From Streptomyces sp. R21 (GTDB lineage: Bacteria > Actinomycetota > Actinomycetes > Streptomycetales > Streptomycetaceae), in assembly GCF_041051975.1 (NCBI RefSeq), contig NZ_CP163435.1:5675001-5739000 (forward strand): a stretch of 64,000 nucleotides of DNA. Direction: 5' to 3'. Positions 8,280 through 16,025 of the stretch are shown here, piece by piece. The position numbers were made by a program, and so were the translations under genes. Each line of letters opens with the position of its first letter. The first letter of the stretch is position 1. The notes beneath the pieces were generated by a model that saw nothing but the letters and a program-made list of their open reading frames with translations, did not search any database and was not told the origin of the DNA.

Positions 8280-8888
8280 TCAGACGAAGCGCCCCTTGTG
8301 GAACAGCAGGGGCGCGACGTCGTCCGCGCTCGCGCCGAGGGCGTCCACCCGGCCCACCACGATCAGATGATCCCCGCCGGTGTGCACCGCGTGGATGGTG
8401 CAGTCGACCCAGGCGGTGGCGCCCGTAAGGCGCGGTGACCCGGAGACGGGCGCCGCGTCGTACACGACACCGGCGAACTTGTCCGAGCCGCTCACCGCGA
8501 ATCCGCGGCACAGCTCGCCCTGGTGGGCCCCCAGCACGTTCACGCAGAAGGAGCCCGCCTGTGCGATGCGCGGCCAGGTCGCCGACGTACGGCCGACCAT
8601 GAAGCAGACCAGCGGCGGGTCGAGGGAGAGGGACGCGAAGGACTGGCAGGCGAAGCCCGCCGGGCCGTCCGCGCAGGACGCGGTGACCACCGTCACCCCG
8701 GTCGCGAAGTTCCCGAGGACGCGCCGGAATTCGGTCGGGTCCACCGGCGCCCGCTCGTCGTCGCCGACCGCGCGCAGGTCCGGGCGCGGTAAAGGCTCTA
8801 CGGGTGCGGCGACGGTGGGGGTTCCGGCCGACCTGAGGTAACGGACGGCGGCTGCCGCCATCCCTGCGTGTCCCATCACACCATCCAT
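8280..8888 (-). CDS. flavin reductase family protein, HsaB-like
   Basis: A 202-residue flavin:NAD(P)H reductase domain protein. The sequence FRRVLGNFATGVTVVTA, then GFACQSFASLSLDPPLVCFM, DKFAG, and GGDHLIVVGRV closely follow HsaB, the reductase partner of the mycobacterial two-component steroid-ring monooxygenase HsaAB. No HsaA-type oxygenase is in the window, so the reduced flavin must serve an enzyme elsewhere. ATG 8888 is taken as the start; it lies only 5 nt from the palindrome 8894-8908 with no ribosome binding site, so translation may be leaderless or begin at an internal ATG. The HsaB-like core starts near residue 45. The family call is strong; the partner is unknown. Confidence 0.8.
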   Translation of the reverse strand: MDGVMGHAGMAAAAVRYLRSAGTPTVAAPVEPLPRPDLRAVGDDERAPVDPTEFRRVLGNFATGVTVVTASCADGPAGFACQSFASLSLDPPLVCFMVGRTSATWPRIAQAGSFCVNVLGAHQGELCRGFAVSGSDKFAGVVYDAAPVSGSPRLTGATAWVDCTIHAVHTGGDHLIVVGRVDALGASADDVAPLLFHKGRFV

Positions 8889-8893
8889 TGAAG

Positions 8894-8908
8894 CTGACGG
8901 ATCATCAG
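8894..8908. promoter_or_regulatory. palindromic operator, site B
   Basis: CTGACG-GAT-CATCAG, 11 of 12 arm positions. It lies 5 nt upstream of the flavin reductase ATG (leftward) and about 50 bp from the divergent membrane-protein start. Binding here would overlap the transcription start of the reductase. Confidence 0.7.
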
Positions 8909-8959
8909 ATGGGAACCCTTGTGCGGCCCCCCGCACGGCCTCGGCGTACGCTCCGCGCC

Positions 8960-9892
8960 ATGGGGTGGGATCAACAGGCCCGGGAGCCACTCCGCTCCCG
9001 GCTGAACTGGGCAAACGCCGAACTGAACACGGCCGCCGCCGTCTGCGCCGCACAGCTTCCGGTGGCTGCCGCGGTCTGGTGGGTCGGCACGTTCGACGAC
9101 GACGGCCACGGCGTGACGTACAGCGGTTTCTTCGCGGTCGGGCTGCTGTGCATGCTCGTCCTCGGGCCGCCGGTGCTCGCCGTCCTGGGTCTGCTGCACA
9201 CGATCGTGCACACCATGCCCGCGGCCACCCTCGCGCGCCTGGCGACGCGGCGTGTCCGCGGTCCCGAGTGGGCCTGGCACCTGGCGTTCGTGGGCGTGCT
9301 CGGGACGGTCTGGGGGCTCGTGGTGGCCGCGCTCGGCGGCTGGTCGCTGTCGACCACCGCCGCGCTGTTCGTGCTGTTGGGCGCGCTGCCCGCGTTCGCG
9401 GTCCGGTACGTCCGCCGGTGGCGGCAGATCATGGGACGGGACCCCGGCGGCTGCGGCCTCTGGTTCTGGTCGGGGCTCGCCTCCTTCGGCCTCGGGACAC
9501 TGGTCGTCGGTGGCGGACTGATCGGCCTGGCCGTCGGGCTGATCGAGGAGTACGAACCGCCGAAGCTGTCCGAGGTGCGGCTCGACGGGGTCTGGCGGGG
9601 CGACCACGGGGCCGTACTGCGGCTGTACGGGGACGGGCGGGCCGAGCTCAAGGCCGTTCCGTACGTCGCGGACACGGACGACTGGTCCGCCGACGTGACG
9701 CCCTGCGGCGGAACCGGCAGCTGGTCCCCCGGAAAGGATCACGACTCGAAGCGGGACACCGTCGTCGTCAGCGTCGACCGTTGCGGGGACGGCGTGCCCT
9801 GGACGCTCAGCGGTACGGCGGCCGACCCCGAGCTGTTCGCCCTGTTCGGCGACCCGGACGGGGGCGATGTGCGGGTCCTGGAGCGGGACTGA
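8960..9892 (+). CDS. membrane protein of unknown function
   Basis: A 310-residue protein that I do not recognise. It has about five membrane segments between residues 25 and 195, and then a soluble tail of about 115 residues with the pattern LDGVWRGDHGAVLRLYGDGRAELKAVP, which looks like a small beta-rich lipocalin- or META-like module common in Streptomyces exported proteins. A TACGCT -10-like hexamer ends 7 nt before the ATG, consistent with a leaderless transcript. It is divergent from the flavin reductase and its stop nearly touches the convergent enoyl-CoA hydratase stop. Confidence 0.65.
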   Translation: MGWDQQAREPLRSRLNWANAELNTAAAVCAAQLPVAAAVWWVGTFDDDGHGVTYSGFFAVGLLCMLVLGPPVLAVLGLLHTIVHTMPAATLARLATRRVRGPEWAWHLAFVGVLGTVWGLVVAALGGWSLSTTAALFVLLGALPAFAVRYVRRWRQIMGRDPGGCGLWFWSGLASFGLGTLVVGGGLIGLAVGLIEEYEPPKLSEVRLDGVWRGDHGAVLRLYGDGRAELKAVPYVADTDDWSADVTPCGGTGSWSPGKDHDSKRDTVVVSVDRCGDGVPWTLSGTAADPELFALFGDPDGGDVRVLERD

Positions 9893-9893
9893 C

Positions 9894-10775
9894 TCAGCGC
9901 CCCCGGTAGTTGGGGCTCCGTCGCTCCACGAAGCTCGCCACGCCTTCGTTGGCGTCGGCGGTCGTCATGTTGATCTCCTGGGCGGCCGCCTCCGCCGCGA
10001 AGGCCGCGGCGCGGTCGGTGTCGAGGGAGGCGTTGACCAGCTGCTTGGTGAGGGCGAGGGCCCGGGTCGGGCCGGCGGCGAGGCGCTCGGCCCACTCGCG
10101 GGCCGTCTTCTGAAGGTCCTGCGCGGGTACGACGCGGTTGACGAGGCCCAGTCGTTCCGCGTCCGCGGCGGTCAGCGCGTCGCCGAAGAACATCAGCTCC
10201 TTCGCGCGCTGCGGGCCGACCAGTCGGGGCAGGAGATACGCGCCGCCGCCGTCCGGGACCAGGCCGCGCCGCGCGAACACCTCGATGAACTTCGCGGATT
10301 CGGCCGCCAGGACGAGGTCGCAGGCGAACGCGAGATGCGCGCCGATCCCGGCCGCGGTGCCGTTCACGGCGGCGATCACCGGCTTCTCGCAGTCGAGGAC
10401 GGCGGCGATCAGCCGCTGGGCGCCCAGCCGGATGGTCCGGGCCACGTCACCGGCGACGCGCTCGCCGCCGGACGCCGCTCCGCGCAGGTCCGCGCCCGCG
10501 CAGAAGCCGCGGCCCGTCGCCGTGATCACGACGGCCCGTACGTCCGGGTCGGCGGAGGCGGCGGCGAGCAGCGCGATCACCCGTTCCCGCTGGTCCCAGG
10601 TGAGGGCGTTCATCGCCTCGGGACGGTTGAGAGTGATCCACGAGACGGCGTTGTCAGTGCCGTGCCGTATCAATGAGTCGAGGGACTTTTCGGGAGAAGC
10701 AGGGGATTCGGCAGAGGGTTCAGCAGGGGATTCAGGCGGCGATTCGGCAGGGGATTCACGGGGGGAGTCGGGCAT
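9894..10775 (-). CDS. enoyl-CoA hydratase/isomerase (crotonase family)
   Basis: A 293-residue crotonase. The oxyanion-hole segments are GRGFCAGADLR (about residues 88-98) and NGTAAGIGAHLAFACDL (about 140-156), followed by RRGLVPDGGGAYLLPRLVG around residues 168-184, where the acidic catalytic residues of hydratases usually lie. It would hydrate or isomerise an enoyl-CoA. The first 28 residues are a Ser/Pro/Glu repeat (SPAESPPESPAEPSAESP) encoded by degenerate GATTC-type repeats, and are probably a disordered add-on. It lies 82 bp behind the NDP-forming acyl-CoA synthetase on the same strand, likely one operon controlled from the tandem palindromes at 13117-13156. Confidence 0.85.
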   Translation of the reverse strand: MPDSPRESPAESPPESPAEPSAESPASPEKSLDSLIRHGTDNAVSWITLNRPEAMNALTWDQRERVIALLAAASADPDVRAVVITATGRGFCAGADLRGAASGGERVAGDVARTIRLGAQRLIAAVLDCEKPVIAAVNGTAAGIGAHLAFACDLVLAAESAKFIEVFARRGLVPDGGGAYLLPRLVGPQRAKELMFFGDALTAADAERLGLVNRVVPAQDLQKTAREWAERLAAGPTRALALTKQLVNASLDTDRAAAFAAEAAAQEINMTTADANEGVASFVERRSPNYRGR

Positions 10776-10857
10776 GGGGGTGCTCCGTTTCGTACTGGGC
10801 GTGCTGGGGCTGTTTCTACGACGACGGATGGGCGCCTCGCGCCGAGCGCGGGGCTCC

Positions 10858-13083
10858 TCAGCGGCACACCGCCATCGCGTCCAGCGCCACCGCGCCCTGC
10901 CCGCGGGGCAGCACCATCAGGGGGTTGATGTCCAGCTCCGCGATGTCGTCGCCGAGTTCGAGGGCCATGCGCTGGACACGGAGCACGACCTCGACGAGCG
11001 CGTCGACGTCGACGGGCGGGCCGCCGCGGACCCCGCCGAGCAGCGCCCGCCCGCGCAGTTCGGCCAGCATGGAGCGGGCCTGGTCCTCGCCGAAGGGCGG
11101 CACGCGGACGGCCACGTCCCGCAGCACCTCCACGAGGACGCCCCCGAGGCCGACGGTCACGGTCGGCCCGAAGAGCGCGTCGTGCGTGACGCCCACGACC
11201 ATCTCGACGCCCCGCTCGACCATCTGGCACACGAGGACTCCGTCGAGCGAGATCTCGTCGTAGCGCGCGATGTCGGTCAGTTCGCGATAGGCGTCCCTGA
11301 CCTGGCTGGCGGAGGTCAACCCGACCTTCACCAGGCCGAGTTCGGTCTTGTGGGCGATCTGCGCGCCGGAGGCCTTCATCACGACGGGGTAGCCGACGAG
11401 GCTCGCCGCGCGGACGGCCGCGGCCGCGCTGGTCACCAGCTGCTCGCGCGGCACCCGGATGCCGTACGTGCGCAGCAGCTGCTTCGCCGCGTGCTCGCTC
11501 AGCTGCTGCCCCGGACGCATCAGCGCCTGCGCCTTGCGGAAGGAGGGCGAGACGGTGCGGGGCGCCTCGTCGAAGGGGGAGCGGTAGGAGGCGGCGAACC
11601 GGGCGTGGTCCAGGTGGGCGCGCACGGCCGTGATGCAGTTGGCGAAGGTGCGGAAGGTGGCGACCCGGGACGAACCGAGCAGCGTCTCGCGGTATGCGGC
11701 CTCGGTGCCGACCGGCGACCCCCACACCACGCACACCAGCTTGTCCGTCTGCTCCGCCGCGTCCACCAGGTCCTGCGCGAGCTTGTCGCTCATCGGCGGG
11801 AAGGGCCCGGTGATCGGGCAGATCAGGACGCCGACGGCCGGGTCGGCGAGGAGTGCGTCGATGATCTTCCGGCCGCGCCAGTCACCGACCGGGTGCCCGC
11901 CGTTGTCGACGGGGTTGGCGACGTTCAGGTACTCGGGTATCCACTGGTGCAGTTCGGCCTGCTTGGTGTCGGACAGGGTGGGCAGGGACAGTCCCGCCTC
12001 GGTCGCCAGGTCCGAGAAGTGCGCGCCCGTGCCGCCCGAGATCGAATAGACGACGACCCCGTCGGCCTCCGGCGGCCGTGCCCGCGCCAACAGGGCCGCG
12101 GTGTCCTGGAGTTCGTCGAGTCCGTCGACGCGGATCACGCCGTACTGCCGCATCGCCGCGTCGACGACCGTGTCGGCGCCGGTCAGCTTGCCGGTGTGTG
12201 AGGCGGCGGTCCGGGCGCCGGTCTCGGTGCGGCCGACCTTGACGGCGACGACGGGGACGCCGCGGCGGGCGGCGCGGTCGGCGGCGAGCAGAAAGGAGCG
12301 GCCGTCCTTCAGCCCCTCGACGTAGCAGGCGATCGCGCCGACCTCGGGCCGCTCGGCGAAGTAGGAGATGAAGTCGGCGGTCTCCAGGTCGGCCTCGTTG
12401 CCGGTGGGCGCCCAGTGCGAGAGGCGCACGCCCAGCTCCTGCAACGCGTAGACCGGGCGGCCCTGGTGCCCGGACTGGGTGATCAGCGCGATGGCCGGAC
12501 CGTCGAGGTCGTCGCGGAACTTCTCGAAGGCGTTGAGGTTGGTGTTCGGTCCGAGCAGCCGGAGGCCCGAGCGGCGGACGGCGGCGGCGAGCCGTTCCTG
12601 CGCGGCGGCGCCCTCCGTCCCGGTCTCGGCGAACCCGGAGGCGAAGGCGACCGCGAACTTCACCTTGGCCTCGGCCAGCTCCTCGATGACGGGAAGCGGG
12701 TCGGCGACAAGGAGCACGGCCAAGTCCACCTGCTCAGGCAGGTCCGCGACGGAAGGGAGGCAGGGTATGCCGAAGACGGACGGCCGCGTGGGGTGCACCG
12801 GGTGCAGTCGGGCGCCGACCCGCTCGGCCCAGGCGATCAGCTGCCTGGTGATGCCGGTGTTCGGCCGTCCCTCGGCGTCCGAGGCGCCGATGACGGCCAC
12901 GGATTCGGGGCGGAAGAACCGGTCCAGATCGGGTACGCCGGCGTACAGCGGGCGTCCGCTGACGTCGAGGTCGTCCACCTCGGCCGGTCGTCCGTGCACG
13001 ACCGGTGAGGGCTGCTCGCCGCAGGCGATGACCCGGGCCCGGCGGGAGTCGGTGGTGAGGGTGCCGTGGGTTGATCCAAGCAT
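10858..13083 (-). CDS. NDP-forming acyl-CoA synthetase (acetate-CoA ligase family, fused subunits)
   Basis: A 741-residue single-chain acyl-CoA synthetase of the ADP-forming type. The order is a CoA-binding Rossmann domain (FRPESVAVIGASD, about 55-185), a succinyl-CoA-ligase-like domain (ITQSGHQGRP; ASHTGKLTGAD with a candidate phosphohistidine), and an ATP-grasp domain near the C-terminus (GYPVVMKASGAQIAHKTELG; ELDINPLMV). Such enzymes activate short-chain or branched organic acids, or run backwards to make ATP from acyl-CoA. Two palindromes lie 34-73 nt upstream. The enoyl-CoA hydratase follows. The ATG at 13083 has AGGAG about 12 nt upstream, slightly long. Confidence 0.85.
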   Translation of the reverse strand: MLGSTHGTLTTDSRRARVIACGEQPSPVVHGRPAEVDDLDVSGRPLYAGVPDLDRFFRPESVAVIGASDAEGRPNTGITRQLIAWAERVGARLHPVHPTRPSVFGIPCLPSVADLPEQVDLAVLLVADPLPVIEELAEAKVKFAVAFASGFAETGTEGAAAQERLAAAVRRSGLRLLGPNTNLNAFEKFRDDLDGPAIALITQSGHQGRPVYALQELGVRLSHWAPTGNEADLETADFISYFAERPEVGAIACYVEGLKDGRSFLLAADRAARRGVPVVAVKVGRTETGARTAASHTGKLTGADTVVDAAMRQYGVIRVDGLDELQDTAALLARARPPEADGVVVYSISGGTGAHFSDLATEAGLSLPTLSDTKQAELHQWIPEYLNVANPVDNGGHPVGDWRGRKIIDALLADPAVGVLICPITGPFPPMSDKLAQDLVDAAEQTDKLVCVVWGSPVGTEAAYRETLLGSSRVATFRTFANCITAVRAHLDHARFAASYRSPFDEAPRTVSPSFRKAQALMRPGQQLSEHAAKQLLRTYGIRVPREQLVTSAAAAVRAASLVGYPVVMKASGAQIAHKTELGLVKVGLTSASQVRDAYRELTDIARYDEISLDGVLVCQMVERGVEMVVGVTHDALFGPTVTVGLGGVLVEVLRDVAVRVPPFGEDQARSMLAELRGRALLGGVRGGPPVDVDALVEVVLRVQRMALELGDDIAELDINPLMVLPRGQGAVALDAMAVCR

Positions 13084-13116
13084 CGGTCCGCCCGCTCCTG
13101 TGTGACAGCCAATTAA

Positions 13117-13131
13117 CTGACGCTGTGTCAG
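13117..13131. promoter_or_regulatory. palindromic operator, site C1
   Basis: CTGACG-CTG-TGTCAG, 11 of 12 arm positions, 33 nt before the acyl-CoA synthetase start. Together with C2 it forms a tandem pair spaced 25 bp centre to centre. Both copies share the variant right arm TGTCAG, so a related but different TetR-type protein is possible. Confidence 0.65.
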
Positions 13132-13141
13132 ATTAAAGGAA

Positions 13142-13156
13142 CTGACGCCGTGTCAG
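13142..13156. promoter_or_regulatory. palindromic operator, site C2
   Basis: CTGACG-CCG-TGTCAG, 11 of 12 arm positions, second member of the tandem pair upstream of the NDP-forming acyl-CoA synthetase. Confidence 0.65.
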
Positions 13157-13303
13157 GAACAGGCGTGCACGCAAAGACGCGGGACGGGCACCTGGTTGGT
13201 ACCCGCTCCGGGCGCGGGAGGAACTCGGGAAGCGAGGAGGGGACTTGGGGTGCGGGGAGTGGACTGGGGGTGTGAGGAGGGGGCTTGGGACGCGGGGGGA
13301 CTC

Positions 13304-13402
13304 GGCCGGGCGGCCGGGCGGACAGGCGGCCGGGCGGACAGGCGGACAGGCGGACAGGCGGACAGGCGGACAGGCGGACAGGCGGACAGGCGGACAGGCG
13401 GG
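13304..13402. repeat. 8-bp tandem repeat array (GCGGACAG)n
   Basis: Eight uninterrupted GCGGACAG units (13334-13400) follow several degenerate GCGGCCGG/GCGGACAG units. The array fills much of the gene-free gap 13157-13455 between the acyl-CoA synthetase and the FAD monooxygenase. The unit is not a multiple of three and no gene reads through it. Copy number is likely to vary between strains. Left of the array the gap is a G-rich stretch with nothing recognised. Confidence 0.9.
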
Positions 13403-13455
13403 AGTCGCCGGAGAGTCGCGCCCGCTGTCGGTGTCCGTCCGTGTCGGTGTCGGTG

Positions 13456-14664
13456 TCAGCGCGAGGCCGCGGACTTGCGGGCCGCCGCCGAGCGCCGGGC
13501 GACCGCCTTGGCGATCTTCTCGGCGTCGAGGGCGAGTTCGCGGAACATGCCGCTGATGGGGTTGGTGAAGCCCGTGAAGTAGAGGCCGGGGGCGTTCTCC
13601 GGGGTGCGGGCGCCGTGCACGACCGGACGGCCGCGCTCGTCGAGGACGCCGAGGTGGCCGACGACGTCCTCCAGCGCACGCAGATAGCCGGTGGCGGCGA
13701 TGACGGTCTCTGGGCCGATGCGGCTGCCGTCGGCCAGCAGTACCTTGCCGTCCTCGAAGCCGTCGACGGCGGCGACGACCTCGACGCTGCCCTTGCGCAC
13801 GGCGTCGATGAGGCCGACGTCCTGGACGGGGATCGAGCCCTCGTTGACGCGGGAGTAGAGGCCGGTGTCGGGGCGGGGCAGCCCCTGCGCCGACAGGTCC
13901 GGGACGCTGAGCTTCGCCATCGGCCCGGCGAGCCGGTCGACGAGGCGGACGGGCAGTCGCCGTACGAGGATGCCGGTGAACTGGGCGGCCCAGCCGGCCG
14001 TCGAGCGGCGCACGATGTGCGGCGCCGTGCGCACCGCGAGCCGCACCCGCGAGGCGCCGCCCTCGACGAGGTCGACGGCGATCTCGGCGCCGGTGTTGCC
14101 GACGCCGACGACGAGGACGTCGTGGCCGGCGAACGGCTTGGCGTTGCGGTACTCGCCGGCGTGCAGCAGTTCGCCGGTGTAGGAGTCGCGGCCGGGCCAG
14201 TCGGGCACGTGGGGTGTGTGGTTGTAGCCGGTGGCGACGACGACCGCGCTGCCGGTCAGCTCACGGCCGCCGGTGGCGTGCAGCAGCCAGCCGGAGCCGT
14301 CCGGGGCGGGCTCGATCCGCGAGACCTCGACGCCGGTGACGACGTCCAGCTCGTGGTGTTCGGCGTACTTCTCCAGGTAGCGCACCACGTTGTCCCGCGA
14401 CACCCACCGCCCGAAGGAGCGCGGCATCGGCAGGCCGGGCAGCGCCGACAGCCGCCGCGTGGTGTGCAGATGGAGCCGGTCGTAGTGCCGCCGCCAGGAC
14501 GCCCCGACACGGTCGGACTTCTCCAGGACGACGGCGCGTATGCCCTGGGCGCGCAGGGCGTGGGCGGCGGAGAGTCCGCCGGGGCCGCCGCCGATGACGT
14601 ACACGGGGCGGTCTTCGTGGGACGGCACCGCGCGGTGTGTCGGAGAAGCAGTCGAGTCGGCCAT
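13456..14664 (-). CDS. FAD-dependent monooxygenase / NAD(P)-binding oxidoreductase
   Basis: About 402 residues. The FAD loop GGGPGGLSAAHA is near residues 25-36, the GASWRRHYDRLHLHT segment is characteristic of YUCCA/flavin-containing monooxygenase-like proteins, the second dinucleotide loop is VGVGNTGAEIAVDL near residues 185-198, and ATGY motifs occur twice. Such enzymes hydroxylate or do Baeyer-Villiger-type oxidation with NADPH and oxygen. ATG 14664 is used; a GTG six codons upstream is an alternative, and no clear ribosome binding site precedes either. A perfect palindrome lies about 200 bp upstream at 14868-14882, shared with the divergent DoxX-DUF35 pair. The substrate is unknown. Confidence 0.8.
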   Translation of the reverse strand: MADSTASPTHRAVPSHEDRPVYVIGGGPGGLSAAHALRAQGIRAVVLEKSDRVGASWRRHYDRLHLHTTRRLSALPGLPMPRSFGRWVSRDNVVRYLEKYAEHHELDVVTGVEVSRIEPAPDGSGWLLHATGGRELTGSAVVVATGYNHTPHVPDWPGRDSYTGELLHAGEYRNAKPFAGHDVLVVGVGNTGAEIAVDLVEGGASRVRLAVRTAPHIVRRSTAGWAAQFTGILVRRLPVRLVDRLAGPMAKLSVPDLSAQGLPRPDTGLYSRVNEGSIPVQDVGLIDAVRKGSVEVVAAVDGFEDGKVLLADGSRIGPETVIAATGYLRALEDVVGHLGVLDERGRPVVHGARTPENAPGLYFTGFTNPISGMFRELALDAEKIAKAVARRSAAARKSAASR

Positions 14665-14867
14665 GAGCGCGAGCGTAATCACGTGCTGAATTGATGGGTC
14701 TCGGTCAAGACCTGAATCGGTTGCGAATCGATCACGGCTGTAGGAGGTGTGGGTGGGGCCGGTGGCGTAGGACTCCTGGTTGTGCGGGGGGTGTGAGGGG
14801 TGCGGACGGTACGGCTGCTGTACGGCTCCGGTAGCCCCCTTGCGCGGGAGTCCCTCCGTACGCTGAA

Positions 14868-14882
14868 CTGACGTACCGTCAG
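14868..14882. promoter_or_regulatory. palindromic operator, site D
   Basis: CTGACG-TAC-CGTCAG has perfect 6-bp arms. It lies in the 374-bp gap between the leftward FAD monooxygenase (start 14664) and the rightward DoxX gene (start 15039). The distance to both starts is larger than at the other sites, so either long leaders or an unannotated small gene may be involved. Confidence 0.7.
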
Positions 14883-14919
14883 ATTTGCGCGACGTCGGAA
14901 GCAGGCGGCGGACGCGGGT

Positions 14920-15025
14920 GGCGGACGGCAGACGCGGACGTCGGCAGGCACAGACGTCGGTGATAGGCGGCAGACGTCGGCGACAGGCGACAGGCTGCCG
15001 ACCGTCGGTGGTCGGTGGTCGGCAG
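14920..15025 (+). repeat. degenerate GACGTCGG repeats ending in a hairpin at the DoxX ribosome binding site
   Basis: Imperfect 20-bp units beginning CAGACGTCGG occur at 14951 and 14971 within a longer GACG-rich run. A perfect 9-bp stem CTGCCGACC / GGTCGGCAG (14995-15003 with 15017-15025) ends inside the AGAGGAGG ribosome binding site (15024-15031) of the DoxX gene, so the fold could limit its translation. Apart from this and the palindrome, the gap shows nothing else. Confidence 0.55.
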
Positions 15026-15038
15026 AGGAGGCTCCCGC

Positions 15039-15488
15039 ATGGACGCGATCTGGCTCAGCGGTGCGGAATGGCTGGCCGTGCTCCGTATCGGGCTCGGGCT
15101 GTGGTGGCTGGAGAGCTGGCGGCACAAGGACAAGAAGAGCTGGTTCGAGGGCGGCGGCATCGCGTGGGCGGCGGACGTCGCCGCGAAGCACAAGTGGAAC
15201 GCGGTCCGCAGCGGCTTCGACGTGGTCGTCTCGCCGCGCCCGAAGACGATGGCGTACGTCGTCCTCTACGCCGAACTCGCCCTGGGACTCGGCCTGATCG
15301 GGGGCCTCCTCACCCCGGTCGCCCTGATCGGCGGTCTCCTCCTCAACCTCCTCTACCTCGTCCTCATGATCCACGACTGGGCCGAGCAGGGGCAGAACTC
15401 CATGATGGCGCTGATCTCCGTCGTCGCGCTGTTCGGGATGTCCTGGCAGACCTGGTCGCTGGACAGCGCGTTCGGGCTGTTCCCGTGA
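15039..15488 (+). CDS. DoxX-like small membrane protein
   Basis: A 149-residue protein with four predicted membrane segments (about residues 10-28, 68-85, 88-106 and 118-135), fitting the DoxX / thiosulfate:quinone oxidoreductase small-subunit family. Charged loops lie between segments 1 and 2 (ESWRHKDKKSWFEGGG). DoxX proteins often accompany redox enzymes at the membrane; a direct function here is not known. The start is well supported by AGAGGAGG 7 nt before ATG. The stop overlaps the start of the DUF35 gene as GTGA, so the two are translationally coupled. The upstream region carries the perfect palindrome at 14868. Confidence 0.75.
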   Translation: MDAIWLSGAEWLAVLRIGLGLWWLESWRHKDKKSWFEGGGIAWAADVAAKHKWNAVRSGFDVVVSPRPKTMAYVVLYAELALGLGLIGGLLTPVALIGGLLLNLLYLVLMIHDWAEQGQNSMMALISVVALFGMSWQTWSLDSAFGLFP

Positions 15489-15994
15489 GCGCGCGCTTCG
15501 ACGTTCCCGAGCCGGACGCCTTCACCCGCCCCTACTGGGAGGCGGCGGCGGAGGGCCGACTCCTGCTGCGCCGCTGCGGTGCCTGCGGGCGCGCCCACCA
15601 CTACCCCCGCGAGTTCTGCCCGCACTGCTGGAGCGAGGACGTGACCTGGATCCGGGCGAGCGGCAACGCCACGCTCTACACCTGGTCCGTCGTCCACCGA
15701 AACGACCTCCCGCCCTTCGGTGCCCGCGTTCCGTACGTCGCCGCCGTCGTCGACCTCGACGAAGGGCCGCGCATGATGACCGAGGTAGTGGAGTGCGCGG
15801 AGGGGGCGTTGAGGGTGGGGATGGGGCTGGAAGTCGCGTTCCGGGAGGTGGGGGACACGGAAGAGCAGGGACAGGCGGGGCGGGCGGGTCTGACGGGGCG
15901 GACAGGGCGGACGGAACAGGCAAGGCAGACGGAACAGACAGGGCAGACAGGGCAGACGGGCATGTGGGCGCCGCTGTTTCGGCCTCGCGGTTGA
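15485..15994 (+). CDS. DUF35 OB-fold / zinc-ribbon protein (acyl-CoA-associated)
   Basis: A 169-residue protein with an N-terminal rubredoxin-like zinc ribbon (CGACG...CPHC, about residues 31-49) and then an OB fold (TLYTWSVVHRNDLPPFGARVPYVAAVVDLDEGPRMM). In the characterised cases DUF35 proteins bind thiolase-fold or hydratase partners and channel CoA esters, as in the Ltp2-ChsH2 aldolase of sterol side-chain degradation. The thiolase-fold gene at 17417 is the likely partner. It is coupled to DoxX by a 4-nt overlap. Odd feature: a Gln/Thr/Gly-rich insert of about 30 residues near the C-terminus, encoded by tandem GGACAGG-like repeats, interrupts the family's normal end. Confidence 0.85.
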   Translation: MSARFDVPEPDAFTRPYWEAAAEGRLLLRRCGACGRAHHYPREFCPHCWSEDVTWIRASGNATLYTWSVVHRNDLPPFGARVPYVAAVVDLDEGPRMMTEVVECAEGALRVGMGLEVAFREVGDTEEQGQAGRAGLTGRTGRTEQARQTEQTGQTGQTGMWAPLFRPRG

Positions 15995-16025
15995 ATGGGC
16001 TGATGGCCGACGTTTGAATGGGCCG

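Noticed and set aside
8280-9053. Longer 257-residue form of the flavin reductase
   Set aside because: The extra N-terminus is Arg-rich, crosses the operator and overlaps the divergent membrane-protein gene. No homology to the family is seen there.
13304-13402. Tandem array as a CRISPR
   Set aside because: The 8-bp units have no unique spacers and there are no cas genes nearby.
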